From Sceloporus undulatus (taxonomy: Eukaryota; Chordata; Lepidosauria; Squamata; Phrynosomatidae), in assembly GCF_019175285.1 (NCBI RefSeq), contig NC_056525.1, positions 120,921,506 to 120,985,505 of the forward strand: a DNA stretch of 64,000 nt, written 5' to 3'. Each line of letters opens with the position of its first letter. Position 1 is the first letter of the stretch. The notes beneath the pieces were generated by a model. It did no database searches, was not told the origin of the DNA, and saw only the letters and a program-made list of their open reading frames with translations. Both the position numbers and the translations under genes were made by a program. Below are positions 12,549 through 41,457 of this stretch, piece by piece.

Positions 12549-13371
12549 GTGTTTCCTTGTCACCCACCACCCAAGGGAGATCAAATGATGAGAACATTCA
12601 GCCATCTGTTCTTTCTAGTCATTTTCCTTTCCATTTCAGATCCCTCTATATATCAAGGAGCCTAATTAATAACAGGTCGGAGAGGATGTTTGAGACCAAT
12701 TGTGCCAATAGCCCTAGTCGGGTCTTAATTCCATCTATTGACCTGGGCTTCAACAGAATCATTAGTAGTCACAGCCATAAAACCCCCTAAGCTTCTCCTG
12801 AATCCTAAAGGATCCACTACCCTTTGAGGGTATAAATTCACTTTATCTATCATGGTTCAGTCCTATGGAATCCCAGGCTATACTAAAGTCTCCACAAACT
12901 ACAAACCCCATGATTCCACAGGATGCAACCATGGAAACTGAAGTGGAATCATTTCATACAAAAGGGCTCCAGGCTTGGCAGAAAGCCTGGAAACCAACAT
13001 TGACTTCTGTGGACTGGATGATTTCACTTATAGCCCCTATTGCTTCTTCCTAAGAGAGAAAGAGATACAAGATTCACCACTGACACTCCTAGGAATTTTT
13101 AGGGATATCTCAATACTCAGACTTCTAACTTTTCCCATCCACATGGGTGCTTTCCGGCCCACACAGCACTTCCCTGGCTTACATGGCCATTTTTTTGCCT
13201 GCTACTTCAAGAAGTACCGTGAAGGCAGGGCTATGGGGGAGAAAGGATACAAAACTGAGGCTTGTTTCTGACAGCAGGCAGATTGGAAAAAGATGGCATA
13301 GAGGTAGGGAAATTTATAATGAATTATAGCCAGAGGGAAGAACTGAATTTTAGGGTGCTATGAATGATTAA
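12549..13371. other. Intergenic, nothing recognised
   Basis: No gene or repeat recognised; frames here lack splice context and family resemblance. Confidence 0.35.
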
Positions 13372-13530
13372 ATAATCAGTGGCATCACTAGAGGGATGTG
13401 GGGGGTGCAAACCGCACTGGGGCGACACTATCAGATGGAATGTCATTATCACCGACCCGATTTCTACGCATAAGACATCACAGTGCGCGCACACACACAG
13501 GGGCACTATCATTCTTTGCCTGAAGGGTCT
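13372..13530. mobile_element. hAT-like MITE fragment
   Basis: Left end CAGTGGCATCACTAGAGGG with G-rich GGGGGGTGCAAACCGCACTGGG resembles short hAT-type elements of squamates. The right end is not clear, so it is probably truncated. Confidence 0.4.
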
Positions 13531-13875
13531 TTTTTCCATTATGAAGGTGCTGGGCTTTGAGATCTTCCAGGCTCTTTCATCTGTCATGTTTTTGGCAGGG
13601 GCCAGAGAGAGGGTTTTATCAATTGCTGCATCTGGGCTCTGAAACATCCTTCCTAGGAAAGCCAGTCTAACCGCCTGCTCTCTTTAATGTCTTCTTTCTG
13701 TCAATGGGTACAGGTCTTTGGCCTTTCAAGTTGATTTGCCTTTTTTGCTGCTTCTTTTCATTAAGTTTTAACTGGCTTTATAATTTGCATACCACGATAC
13801 ATTTTAATATGATTGCTCTACTGTGCTACTTTTTTGCTGTACTGTTGTAGAAAGGCAGTATACAAATTTAATACC
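13531..13875 (+). mobile_element. LINE/SINE 3' tail fragment (L2-like)
   Basis: Sequence GGGCCAGAGAGAGGGTTTTA followed by a T-rich stretch and terminal GTAGAAAGGCAGTATACAAA is the usual 3' end of L2-like elements here. No coding capacity remains. Confidence 0.45.
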
Positions 13876-14404
13876 GAAAAGCCTTGTCTCGTACACTTTT
13901 ATCCACAAAGTCTTAGATTTCCCATAGATGCAGTATGATGGAAGATAATACAGCCAACCCTCCCTATCCATGAATTCTACATCCATGGATTCAACCATTA
14001 ACAGTTCAAACATATTCACCAAAACAAGTTCCAAAACACAGGCCCCATTCTCACTGACCCATTTGCCCTGGATAGAACTGGGCAGATCTGGGTCCCCCAA
14101 CGTCGAATCTGCTCGGAAACAAGTGCCCACTATCTTTTACCTCGATCGGGGCAATTTGCCCCATTGAAGTTCACATTTGCGGTACCGGTTTAAAATGGAG
14201 CCTCCTCTGTTGTCAATCAAATTCACTTCTGCTTTCGTCAAAGGTGATGTTTCCTACAGCCATTGGCCAACCGAATGAGAGAGCATGACTCCCCCAAAGT
14301 CATGGATTTCTGCAGCCTTCCAGCCTCTAGCCTCCCCTTCACTTCCAGCCCAATGCTACCTCTGAAGCCCTTGCCTTCCTCCCATGCCATCCTCTTCCCA
14401 TCAC

Positions 14405-14446
<42 letters not shown>

Positions 14447-14447
14447 T
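14405..14447. repeat. (AAT)n microsatellite
   Basis: Uninterrupted triplet run that produces a spurious poly-Asn frame on plus and a poly-Tyr frame on minus. Confidence 0.95.
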
Positions 14448-14744
14448 CCTCACCCAAGAATGCCATCTCGGCATCCTCTTGCTTTGCATTCCCTCTGACT
14501 GCGACCCCAGAATGCCTTTACATATGTAGCAAAAGCATTCACCTATTGTATCAGTTTGCCAAATTGAAAGGGAAACATTTATAACATTCACATATTACAC
14601 ACACAAAAATAATTTTTAAAAAGCCTCTTGCAAAGTGACCTGCCGTGTCAGCAGCAAGCAGAAAGGGAAATGTAGCAAAAGCACACACATTCCATCAATA
14701 TGTATCAACCTGTAGAACTATTTGCATAGTCAAAATTCCAAAGA

Positions 14745-14799
14745 GAGCAAGAGCGAGAGCGAGAGCGAGAGCGAGAGAGAGAGAGAGAGAGAGAGAGAA
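14745..14799. repeat. (GAGC)n/(GA)n microsatellite
   Basis: A GAGAGC-type block grades into a pure GA dinucleotide block. Confidence 0.9.
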
Positions 14800-14924
14800 A
14801 GTTGCCTGCGAGAGGGGAGGCATGTTCCTCCCTCTGTCCTCCTCTGACCTAATCCCTCCCCTGAACTTGACCCTTCGTCCTGCTCCTTCCTCCTTCGCCC
14901 TGCTCCTGCCCTCCATGGCACCCT

Positions 14925-14985
14925 TCCTCCTCCTCCTTCCTCCTCCTCCTCCTCCTCCTCCTCCTCCTCCTCCTCCTCCTCCTCC
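14925..14985. repeat. (CTC)n microsatellite
   Basis: Pure CCT/CTC triplet run, read as poly-Pro on plus and poly-Gly or poly-Arg on minus in chance frames. Confidence 0.95.
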
Positions 14986-15389
14986 GCCCCAATGAAGGGG
15001 AGGCATGTTCCGCCCTCTGCCCTCCCTCTGACTTAATCCCTCCCCTGAACATGACTGGGGCCAAGTTCACATTTGCCAGGACCCGCTTTTTTTCCCAAAA
15101 GATACAGGTAAAACTCCACTTTCAAAAGACCCATGCCATGTCCTTCAATGTGTGTGCAAACCTCAAATTCAGGTGCTAAAGAATCAGGGCCAAAATGAAC
15201 TTCCCACTTTTAATCGGTTTCGGAACCAGGGTAAAAGGTAGTCTGAATGGCCACACAAACAAGTTTTCCATTGTATACAATGGAAGCCATTAACTATGCC
15301 ACTGTATATAACAGGACTTGAGCATCGATGGATTTTGGTATCCAAGGGGGTCTTGGAACCAAACCCCAGGAGATACCAAGGGCCCACTG

Positions 15390-16560
15390 TAATACTTTTT
15401 CACAAAGTGGTAGTTTAAAAGGAAGCATCAAAAGTGATTCACACTTCTTCTGCCCCTCCACCACTGTAGGAGGGACCAATATTTTTTTAAAAAGTCTTTT
15501 AATTTATTATGAAGTGTTCCCATTTCAGTATTGCTTTTAGCTTTCGGCCAACCCTGTTTTTCAAGTCTCTGAAAAGCAGCATAGCTATTTCTCAGCGGCA
15601 TGACTTTTTTCTATAGGAGTGGAATCAGATTTATGTTAGTACTAGGAATAACATCTGGTCTATCTGTGTTTTCATCACCTGGAAAGTCATACACAGAATC
15701 TAACTTGGTTAAAGCCTTGTTGGATGTTAACCTATAGAACAATAGTAGCTACTTTTTCTTATTTTGTATGAAACAGAGCCAGTTGTCTTCCTAGTAACAT
15801 CTGGGTTTTCACTTACATGGGCTGGAATGAGGAAGAAGGAGCAAAAACACAATTGACAGCTCCCATGCAATCCATTACTGAATTATACAGCTAATAATTG
15901 TCTCACATTAAGTCCAAATATTCAGTGTCTCAAAGACTCACTCCAGATGAGAATATGAGACAGCAGGTGTTCCTCTGTTTTGTTGTCCCTCTTCTTACAA
16001 CATCACGACAACTGCCAATTTATTTAGATCCAAGAATAAAGACTAAGAATCTGTCCAACTATGACATTTTTAGTTAAACAGGAAAAAGCTGTCAGATTGC
16101 ACTGGATTGTCTTTATAAGAACAGTAGCCCCATGTTGTATATTCTAACACATTAACCAAACATCTGGTAAGAATTTCCTGTCCTATGCGTCTGGCAAATC
16201 TGGTAGGTTTTCTGAGTTTCCTAACAGAGCTCCAAGATAGTTATCTACTCACCTTGGCTTTTAGCAAAATCTTTCCTCCTGTCTTTGCCCCACAACTGAA
16301 CATGTCACCTCATCACCCGCACATTTGGCATTTCTTTTGCTATTTACGCATGCAACATATTCATTCACAGCTATAAAAGTCTGTTTCTAGGCACTTCACT
16401 CCATGCAATTGGTGAAGCAGATTTAAGACTACAGAGGTTTATGCTACCCACTTCTTTCTCTCAGTTAGTCTCAAAAGTGCTCCAAGATCCAGACTAACGT
16501 GGCCATGTCAATGACTTCCAATTTTGACAGTATGTATTTAGTAGTGAATACGTATTGCTC
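15390..16560. other. Intergenic, nothing recognised
   Basis: AT-rich, no recognisable exon or repeat. Confidence 0.35.
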
Positions 16561-16564
16561 AAAC

Positions 16565-17520
16565 AAAAATAATGACCACAGATGATTTATATAACTTTAA
16601 AGTAGATGACAAAGGTGGGTTACAGACCACCAAAAAATACGTAGTGACTACGTATTAGGGTTAGGAAGGTGCGGTGCTTCCACACCCCCCTAACCCTAAT
16701 ACGTAGTCACTACATATTTTTTGGCGACGACCGTTCCAGACGGCCGCCGCCATGTTTACGTCTTGGACGCATAGCGTCCAGACGTGTTGCGGCGCCTATG
16801 ACGTCGCGAGTGAGCCAGTGGCGCCTCGCAGCATCATAGCTGTGTCGCGGAAAGAAGCTCCATTTTGGAGCTTCTTTTTTGCTCCATAACGGAGCCGCGC
16901 GGTTTGGCTGCAGCGGCTCCCTTACGGAGCAAACAGCGGCGGCGGCAGATCTCCGCAAAGCGACAGTTTATAACCCGCCAATGACATTGAAATAGTTCAA
17001 GACTTTCCATATCTTGGCTCAACCATTACTCAGAATGGAGACTGCAGTCAGGACAAGAAATCAGAAGACTAGGGTTTGGAAGGGCAGCTATGATGGCAGC
17101 TAGGCGAGATCCTGAACTGTAAACATATATAATTGAATACTAAAGTTAGGCTTGTCCATGCCATCATATTTTCTATTTCTATGTATAGATGTGAAAGCTG
17201 GACAATGAAGAAAGCTGATAAGAAGAACATCAACTTATGTGAAATGTGGTGGTAGAGAAGGGTTTTATGGATACCACAGACTGCCAAAAAGACCAATAAA
17301 TGGGTCCTAGAGCAAATCAAGCCTGATCTCTCCCTAGAAGCTAAAATGACCATATCATGGGAAGACATGACTCACTAGAAAAGACAATAAAGCTTGATAA
17401 GGGAGAGGGCTGTAGGAAAAGAGGAAGACTACATTCCAGGTGGATAGACAATCAAAGATGCCATAGCCCTAAGACCTGAGGTGACTTGGAGGTGATAGGA
17501 TCACCATAAGTCAAAGTTGC
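16565..17520 (+). mobile_element. BovB (RTE) LINE fragment, split
   Basis: The reading before the break (LYNFKVDD) continues after it as DIEIVQDFPYLGSTITQ, then CESWTMKKAD-like and KPDLSLEAKM-like segments. This is the BovB reverse transcriptase C-terminal region in order. The frame is decayed by stops and indels. A GC-rich multi-hairpin element (16613-16979) is inserted between the two halves. Confidence 0.75.
16613..16979. mobile_element. CpG-rich multi-hairpin foldback element, copy 1
   Basis: Inverted ends GGTGGGTTACAGACC and TTTATAACCCGCC. Inside are serial hairpins: (a) arms 16630-16665 and 16688-16724, about 35 bp with one mismatch and TAGGGTTAGG at the tip; (b) AAGAAGCTCC / GGAGCTTCTT at 16852-16876; (c) 18-bp arms at 16881-16898 and 16913-16930, GCTCCATAACGGAGCCGC with two mismatches. 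A 32-bp linker (16722-16753) is shared with copy 2 at 27949-28508. No coding capacity. Strongly CpG-rich against an AT-rich background, so probably a late arrival. Inserted in a BovB LINE. Confidence 0.85.
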
Positions 17521-17743
17521 CAAAAAGTGGGGTTCTTCTAGCAAGCTATTGGATATGTTAGCTTCATTGGGCAATATACTCTTATCAGGTGATAGGTTAA
17601 CTTGCAATAATAGTTTAAAAACCAGGTTAAATCCTACATTCCTAAATTAAATGTCTGATAAGTAGTTTCCCTTTGTATAGCTGTTTTCAGTATAATAGGT
17701 AGCTGGAGAAAGAAGGGGAACATTTACCCACATTACGACCATG

Positions 17744-17897
17744 CAGGGACGTAGCTAGGATTTTAGGAAGGGGGGAGTCCAGACTAAGTGCCACCATTAT
17801 AATGGGGCTTGGATGCAGCAGCGCAGCAGCACACACCATTCATTTTTCATGGAAGGGGGGTCCAGACCCCAAGAACCCCCCCTTGGCTACGTCCCTG
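17744..17897. mobile_element. hAT-type MITE
   Basis: Terminal inverted repeats CAGGGACGTAGCTAG and, at the right end, TTGGCTACGTCCCTG. Both sides are flanked by GACCATG (17737-17743 and 17898-17904), seven matching bases of what is probably an 8-bp hAT target duplication. G-rich and C-rich stretches inside also pair. Non-autonomous. Confidence 0.8.
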
Positions 17898-17951
17898 GAC
17901 CATGGCAGAAGAAGGGGTCTTTAAACCTTTGTCCCTGCCTCTTAAACACAC

Positions 17952-18345
17952 ACATTGTTGTTAACTGCCTTTGAGTTGATCTCAACCCATGGTGACCCTG
18001 TGGATGAGACACCTCCAAGACTCCCATTCCTCCACTGCTCTGTTCATAAGGTCCTGCAAAGTCATACCTGTGTGATTTCCGTAATAGAGTCCAACTATCT
18101 AGGATGGGATCTCCTCTCCTTCTACAGCCCTCCACCTTTCCTAGCCTGATTGTCTTTTCCAATGAGTTGTGCCTTCTCACAACGTGGCCAAAGTACAACA
18201 GACTCAACTTTATCAATCTTGGCTTCCAGGGAGATTTCAGGTTTGGTCTGTTCAAGGAGCCATTTGTTTGGCTGTCCATGGTATCCTCAGCACTCTTCTC
18301 CAGCAGCAATGAAAGCTGGACTGTTGTAAGGATCAAGTGGGGTGC
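17952..18345 (-). mobile_element. BovB (RTE) LINE 3' fragment
   Basis: Plus strand reads TTGTTGTTAACTGCCTTTGA, CATGGTGACCCTGTGGATGA, then GTGGCCAAAGTACAACAGAC and GGCTTCCAGGGAGATTTCAG. On minus this is the C-terminal BovB coding end (LKLSLLYFGHVVRRHNSLEK-like) running into the 3' end. Confidence 0.75.
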
Positions 18346-18428
18346 CCTCAAGTGTGTCAATGCTACTTGAACAGCATGAGACAAATGTATACATGACACA
18401 TTTATTTAAAGGTGGCAAATCTGTCGCC

Positions 18429-18760
18429 ATTGCTGGATGTTAGTCATGCTCAAAATGGAGGACATTTGGAAATCCCTCCAATCCTGGAGGGAGGACATGT
18501 CCTGGAATAAAGGACGTCTGGTCACTCTGTCCTAACCGCAAAGGAGGACAAATGTAGGGCAACAGAGAAAGATGCAGGACATTGCCACATAAAGGCTAAA
18601 GACACTTAAAATCATGTTTCATAGCCATGCTCAAAATGGATGACATCTGGAAATCCCTCCTGGATGGAAATGGAGGACATATCCTGAAAAAGGAGGATGT
18701 CTGGGCACCCTGTCCTAAATACAAGGCAGGACAAGGCACCACAAATTATAGAACATTCCA
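18429..18760. mobile_element. Two hAT-related units in tandem
   Basis: Two units about 170 bp apart share CATGCTCAAAATGGA(G/T)GACAT and each end in a CCTGTCCTAA-like terminus. Read on the other strand, this end is TAGGACAGNGTGNCCAGAC, resembling hAT MITE ends. The element at 58700-59638 shares the AAATGGAGGACAT interior. They sit about 0.4-0.7 kb upstream of the SHCBP1L start codon. Confidence 0.55.
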
Positions 18761-19144
18761 GAAAAATGTAGGGGGATGACCCAAGGAAAGATGAAAAAAC
18801 TCCTATAAATCATTTACAGGAGCGCTTCAGCTTTTATTGGGTCATTCCACTATGAGCAGGGCTTTGCATTTATAATAAACATTGGGAAATCCCTGCTGGG
18901 CAGAAGGTTGCAATGGGGGACGTGGGCTGGAAAAGGAGGAAGCTCAGCAGTTCCAGGGGTCTAAGGAGGATGGGACTATTTCCGGCTGGGTTTATATTAG
19001 CCGCGGAGGGAGACGGGGCTGATCACGGGGCGTTCTGAGGCTGTAACAGATTTCCCTGCCATTGTCCCTGGCTAAGTAGTTCCAGCTGGCTGATGAATCC
19101 CTGTAACGGATCAGAGGGGGCTCAGTTGGGTTGCAGAGGCAGCA
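18761..19144 (+). promoter_or_regulatory. SHCBP1L: Probable SHCBP1L promoter and 5' UTR
   Basis: The base composition becomes GC-richer just before the first coding exon. An inverted CCAAT (ATTGG, 18836-18840) and a TATA-like TTTATATT (18991-18998) lie about 305 and 150 bp before the start codon. Both are simple motif matches; transcription start is not determined. An in-frame TGA at 19094-19096 precedes the ATG. Confidence 0.4.
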
Positions 19145-38776
<19,632 letters not shown>

Positions 38777-38838
38777 AGTTGCAGGTTGCACATGATTTCT
38801 GAAGTTTGCTTTGATATATTTGGAAAACCTACTTCATT

Positions 38839-40064
38839 AAAAGACACTACTAATGTTTATTGCTTTATTAGAACACTAATGAATAAGAATAATTATATGT
38901 AATTTCGTTTAACTAACCTCTCAAGATGTGGGTGTAATATAGATAAAAAGGAGAGAAAACATGAAAGGGTCAAAAATTTCTTTCAGGATAGATTACCTTT
39001 TATGAATGCTGGAAACTGAATTAGAAAATAAACTTGGCAAAATATTATTTTATTTAATAATATGGGTTCACCTTTGCTCAAGCTTGGAAGAAGAAAGATA
39101 TACCTAGAAAAGAGGATTAAATGCTAAAACTTTATGATATGATAAAAGCAAACAAACTAACCCAATGTTTGAGAGTCAATACACTAGACAAATTTGACAA
39201 GGATTGAGGAAACGTACTGAATTTTTGAGAGAGCAATGGGGAGAAAAAGCAGTCATAGGATTGACGTAGAGTATAGATATACGTTACAGAATATATATAT
39301 ATAACAGAGAGTAAGCATAAAAATTTAATTAGTTAGGGTTTAATGGGATTATAGTACTGTTAAGAGAAAGATAGTAAGAAAATATAATAACTGGGTCTAT
39401 GGTATTAAATCTAGGAAGTAAAAGAAAGTCACTTCATATAACAAATGCAAGATCAAATCGACAGTGAAGAAGTTTTCAGGAGAGAATGGAAAGACAGTTT
39501 GTCAAGAAGTCGGTTTAGATTGAATGTTAATAATAACCAGGTAAATAGTTACAGTAATTTGATAGGTATGGGAAAGAAATAAGAGGGTAAAAAAGTTAAA
39601 GATGGAAAGGGCATGTAGGAGATATGTGCAAGTAAAATGAGGAAGGAAAGAAATGAAGTGAGAGAGAAGAAGTATGAGATTTAAGGATGAAAAGGGGAGT
39701 AGTGAAGAAGGGAGGGAGAAGTGAGGTTAGATGGGAGGATTATGGGAAGAGATTGAGGATAACAGGGAGAAAGGAAGTGGAAATGGAAATGTATGGAAGG
39801 GCTTTGGGGTAGAGGAGACTGTGAACCTTCCATTAACAGAAAAGTAAATGTAGTAACAAATGTTTTAATGTATGTGTAATGTATGTGATTTTATTGTATG
39901 TGTAGATAGGGAAATTAATAAAACTTTACTAAAAAAATATTTCAGGATAAGAATGTACCAACTAAGAGTAAGTGGAAGTACATTCCTTTGCACTTTGGTT
40001 TTTTTAAATTTTATCTATCAAAAATGCAATAAATAATGTATTATATAAAAAAGACACTACTAAT
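38839..40064. mobile_element. Insertion flanked by 16-bp direct repeats
   Basis: AAAAGACACTACTAAT occurs exactly at 38839-38854 and again at 40049-40064, the length expected for an L1-type target-site duplication. The insert ends with AATAAA (40028-40033) and an A-rich stretch just before the right repeat. It is itself interrupted by an L1-type fragment at 38991-39939. The source of the outer 230-odd bp is not recognised. Confidence 0.65.
38991..39939 (+). mobile_element. L1-type LINE 3' end, nested
   Basis: A purine-rich 3' region (GAGAGAAGAAGTATGAGA and similar) ends AATTAATAAAACTTTACTAAAAAAATA, a poly(A)-signal-plus-A-tail end. TTTCAGGATA flanks it on both sides (38981-38990 and 39940-39949), a target-site duplication. 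5'-truncated, non-coding remainder. Confidence 0.65.
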
Positions 40065-40114
40065 TGTGTTCTTACTATGGATACTGTTAAAACATTGAAT
40101 ATTAGTGTCATACT

Positions 40115-40500
40115 TACCATATATACTCGGTTGTTGACTTCATGTAGAAGTCGAAGACAAGTTTTGGGGCCAAAATTGTGGATTTTGATATGACCCATGG
40201 ATTAGTTGAGGGTAAAACTTAGGGCCATAAAGCAAAGGATGAAGCAAAAGAAAACAATGCCAAAGAAGATACAAAATTCCAGCAGGTTCAATCTTAAGGC
40301 TGGATGTATGACAGAGTGGGCAGGGGATTAGTGCTTCCAGGGCAGATTATACGCTTGCCTTTCAACAGGGGATTGTGCCTTTTTTTAAAATAAGAGTTAA
40401 TATACAGCACTTGCACTGACCTGTGGAGAAGTCAATTCAGGTTTTTGGGGGTAAATTTTTTGACCTAAATTTCTAGACTTATACATGAGTATAAACAGTA
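40115..40500. mobile_element. Tc1/mariner-type MITE
   Basis: Ends CCATATATACTCGGTTG and (other strand) TACTGTTTATACTCATG, with interior CAAGTTTTGGGGCCAAAATT and GACCCATGGATTAGTTGAGG. It is the uninterrupted relative of the 3252-4061 element. Confidence 0.7.
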
Positions 40501-40682
40501 ACTGTTTCTAAGTAAAGAGAAAGCAAAGATGATTTTTAATGGAGGGACATGGGAGTCTTCTAAGACATTTAACCGTATTATTTCAGGGGTGCACCCGTGT
40601 TTTTGCTGGTCACCACTTTGGTCCGTTATTGGTCTATGCACCTTCCACTACAGACCATGAACTCTGCTGTTCCACCCAACTA
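40501..40682. other. Intergenic, nothing recognised
   Basis: Short unassigned spacer. Confidence 0.4.
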
Positions 40683-41457
40683 TAAGGAGCCCTGGTTAAA
40701 TGCTGGTACTGCAGCCACAAGGTTGAGAGTTTGATCATAGGGCTCCAAGGTTGACTCAGCCTTCCATCATTTCATGGGGGCAATTGGCTTACAGACTGCA
40801 AACAGCTTAGAGTGTCCCGAGTTCATTATTAAGTAGTATAGAAATGTAGTGGTGCCTCGGGTTACGAAAGTAATTTGTTCCGCGGCCGCTTTCGTAACCC
40901 GAAAAGCCTTCGTAAGCCGAAATGCCATAGGCGCTAATGGGGAAAAGCCGCGATTCCGAAAAGCGCCAAAAAGCACCAAAAGTTTTTTCGTAACCCGAAA
41001 AAACATTCGTAACCCGGAACAATGATTTCTTATGGGATTTTTTCGTATCCCGAAAATTTCGTAACCTGGGTATTTCGTATCCCGAGGTACCACTGTAAAT
41101 TTTTCAGGCCTAGCATGAAAAAGAAAAAGGGCCTCCCTCCCTTCACCATCATTCAGAGAGAGACAAGGGCAGGGCAGTTCCATTGGGCCTAACCCAAGTA
41201 AGAAGAAGGACCTCCAGTCCATCTGCCATGGTCCAGGTCTCAGAGGAAGAAAAGGTCTACTGGACTTGAAGCCCTTCTCTACTGACATTCCCTTCTCCTT
41301 TTGTGCCTTGTCTTTTTAGATTGTAAGCCTGAGGGCAGGGAAATGTCTAATTAACAATTTGTAAGTCGTGTTGAGAGCCTTTTGGTTGAAGAGTGGGGTA
41401 TAAATACTCTAAATAAATAAACAAGTAAACAAACAAATAAATAAATGCTATTGCTAT
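40683..41457 (+). mobile_element. tRNA-derived SINE with nested MITE and extra tail
   Basis: Begins GGAGCCCTGGTTAAATGC with the B-box side around ACAAGGTTGAGAGTTTGAT. After the nested palindrome (40849-41093) comes a separate 3' segment with TTTTAGATTGTAAGCCTGAG and GGGGTATAAATACTC, ending in an AAATAAATGCTATTGC tail. Probably two adjacent SINE/LINE tails. Confidence 0.55.
40849..41093. mobile_element. Pogo-like MITE, TTCGTAACCCG type
   Basis: Ends GTGGTGCCTCGGGTTACGAA and TTCGTATCCCGAGGTACCAC are inverted repeats next to TA dinucleotides (TA at 40847-40848 and 41096-41097). The motif TTCGTAACCCGAAAA repeats inside. Non-coding. Confidence 0.75.

Larger units (their letters stand above)
14041..15253. 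mobile_element. Non-autonomous DNA element carrying microsatellites
   Basis: Inverted ends GGCCCCATTCTCACT / (reverse complement) GGCCATTCAGACTA. The interior holds an AAT run (14405-14447), a GAGC-then-GA run (14745-14799) and a CTC run (14925-14985). These create apparent poly-N, poly-S, poly-P and poly-R frames on both strands that are not genes. Target duplication is not clear. Confidence 0.5.
13951..15389. mobile_element. Tigger-type MITE split by a composite insertion
   Basis: The left end CAGCCAACCCTCCCTATCC (TA before it) and right end GGTCTTGGAACCAAACCCC...GGGCCCACTG (TA after it) are two halves of one pogo/Tigger-like MITE. About 1.2 kb of foreign DNA (about 14041-15253) separates them. 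That insert begins GGCCCCATTCTCACTGACCC and ends TAGTCTGAATGGCC in inverted orientation. It carries three microsatellites. Confidence 0.6.

Noticed and set aside
9700-13329. Several 60-98 codon frames as small genes
   Set aside because: No conserved motif, splice context or family resemblance; density is what chance predicts.
14238-15070. Long frames rich in Asn, Tyr, Pro, Gly or Arg
   Set aside because: They are translations of AAT, GA and CTC microsatellites on both strands, without splice or family support.
16655-16700. Interstitial telomere repeat
   Set aside because: Only about one and a half TTAGGG units per arm, part of a hairpin stem.
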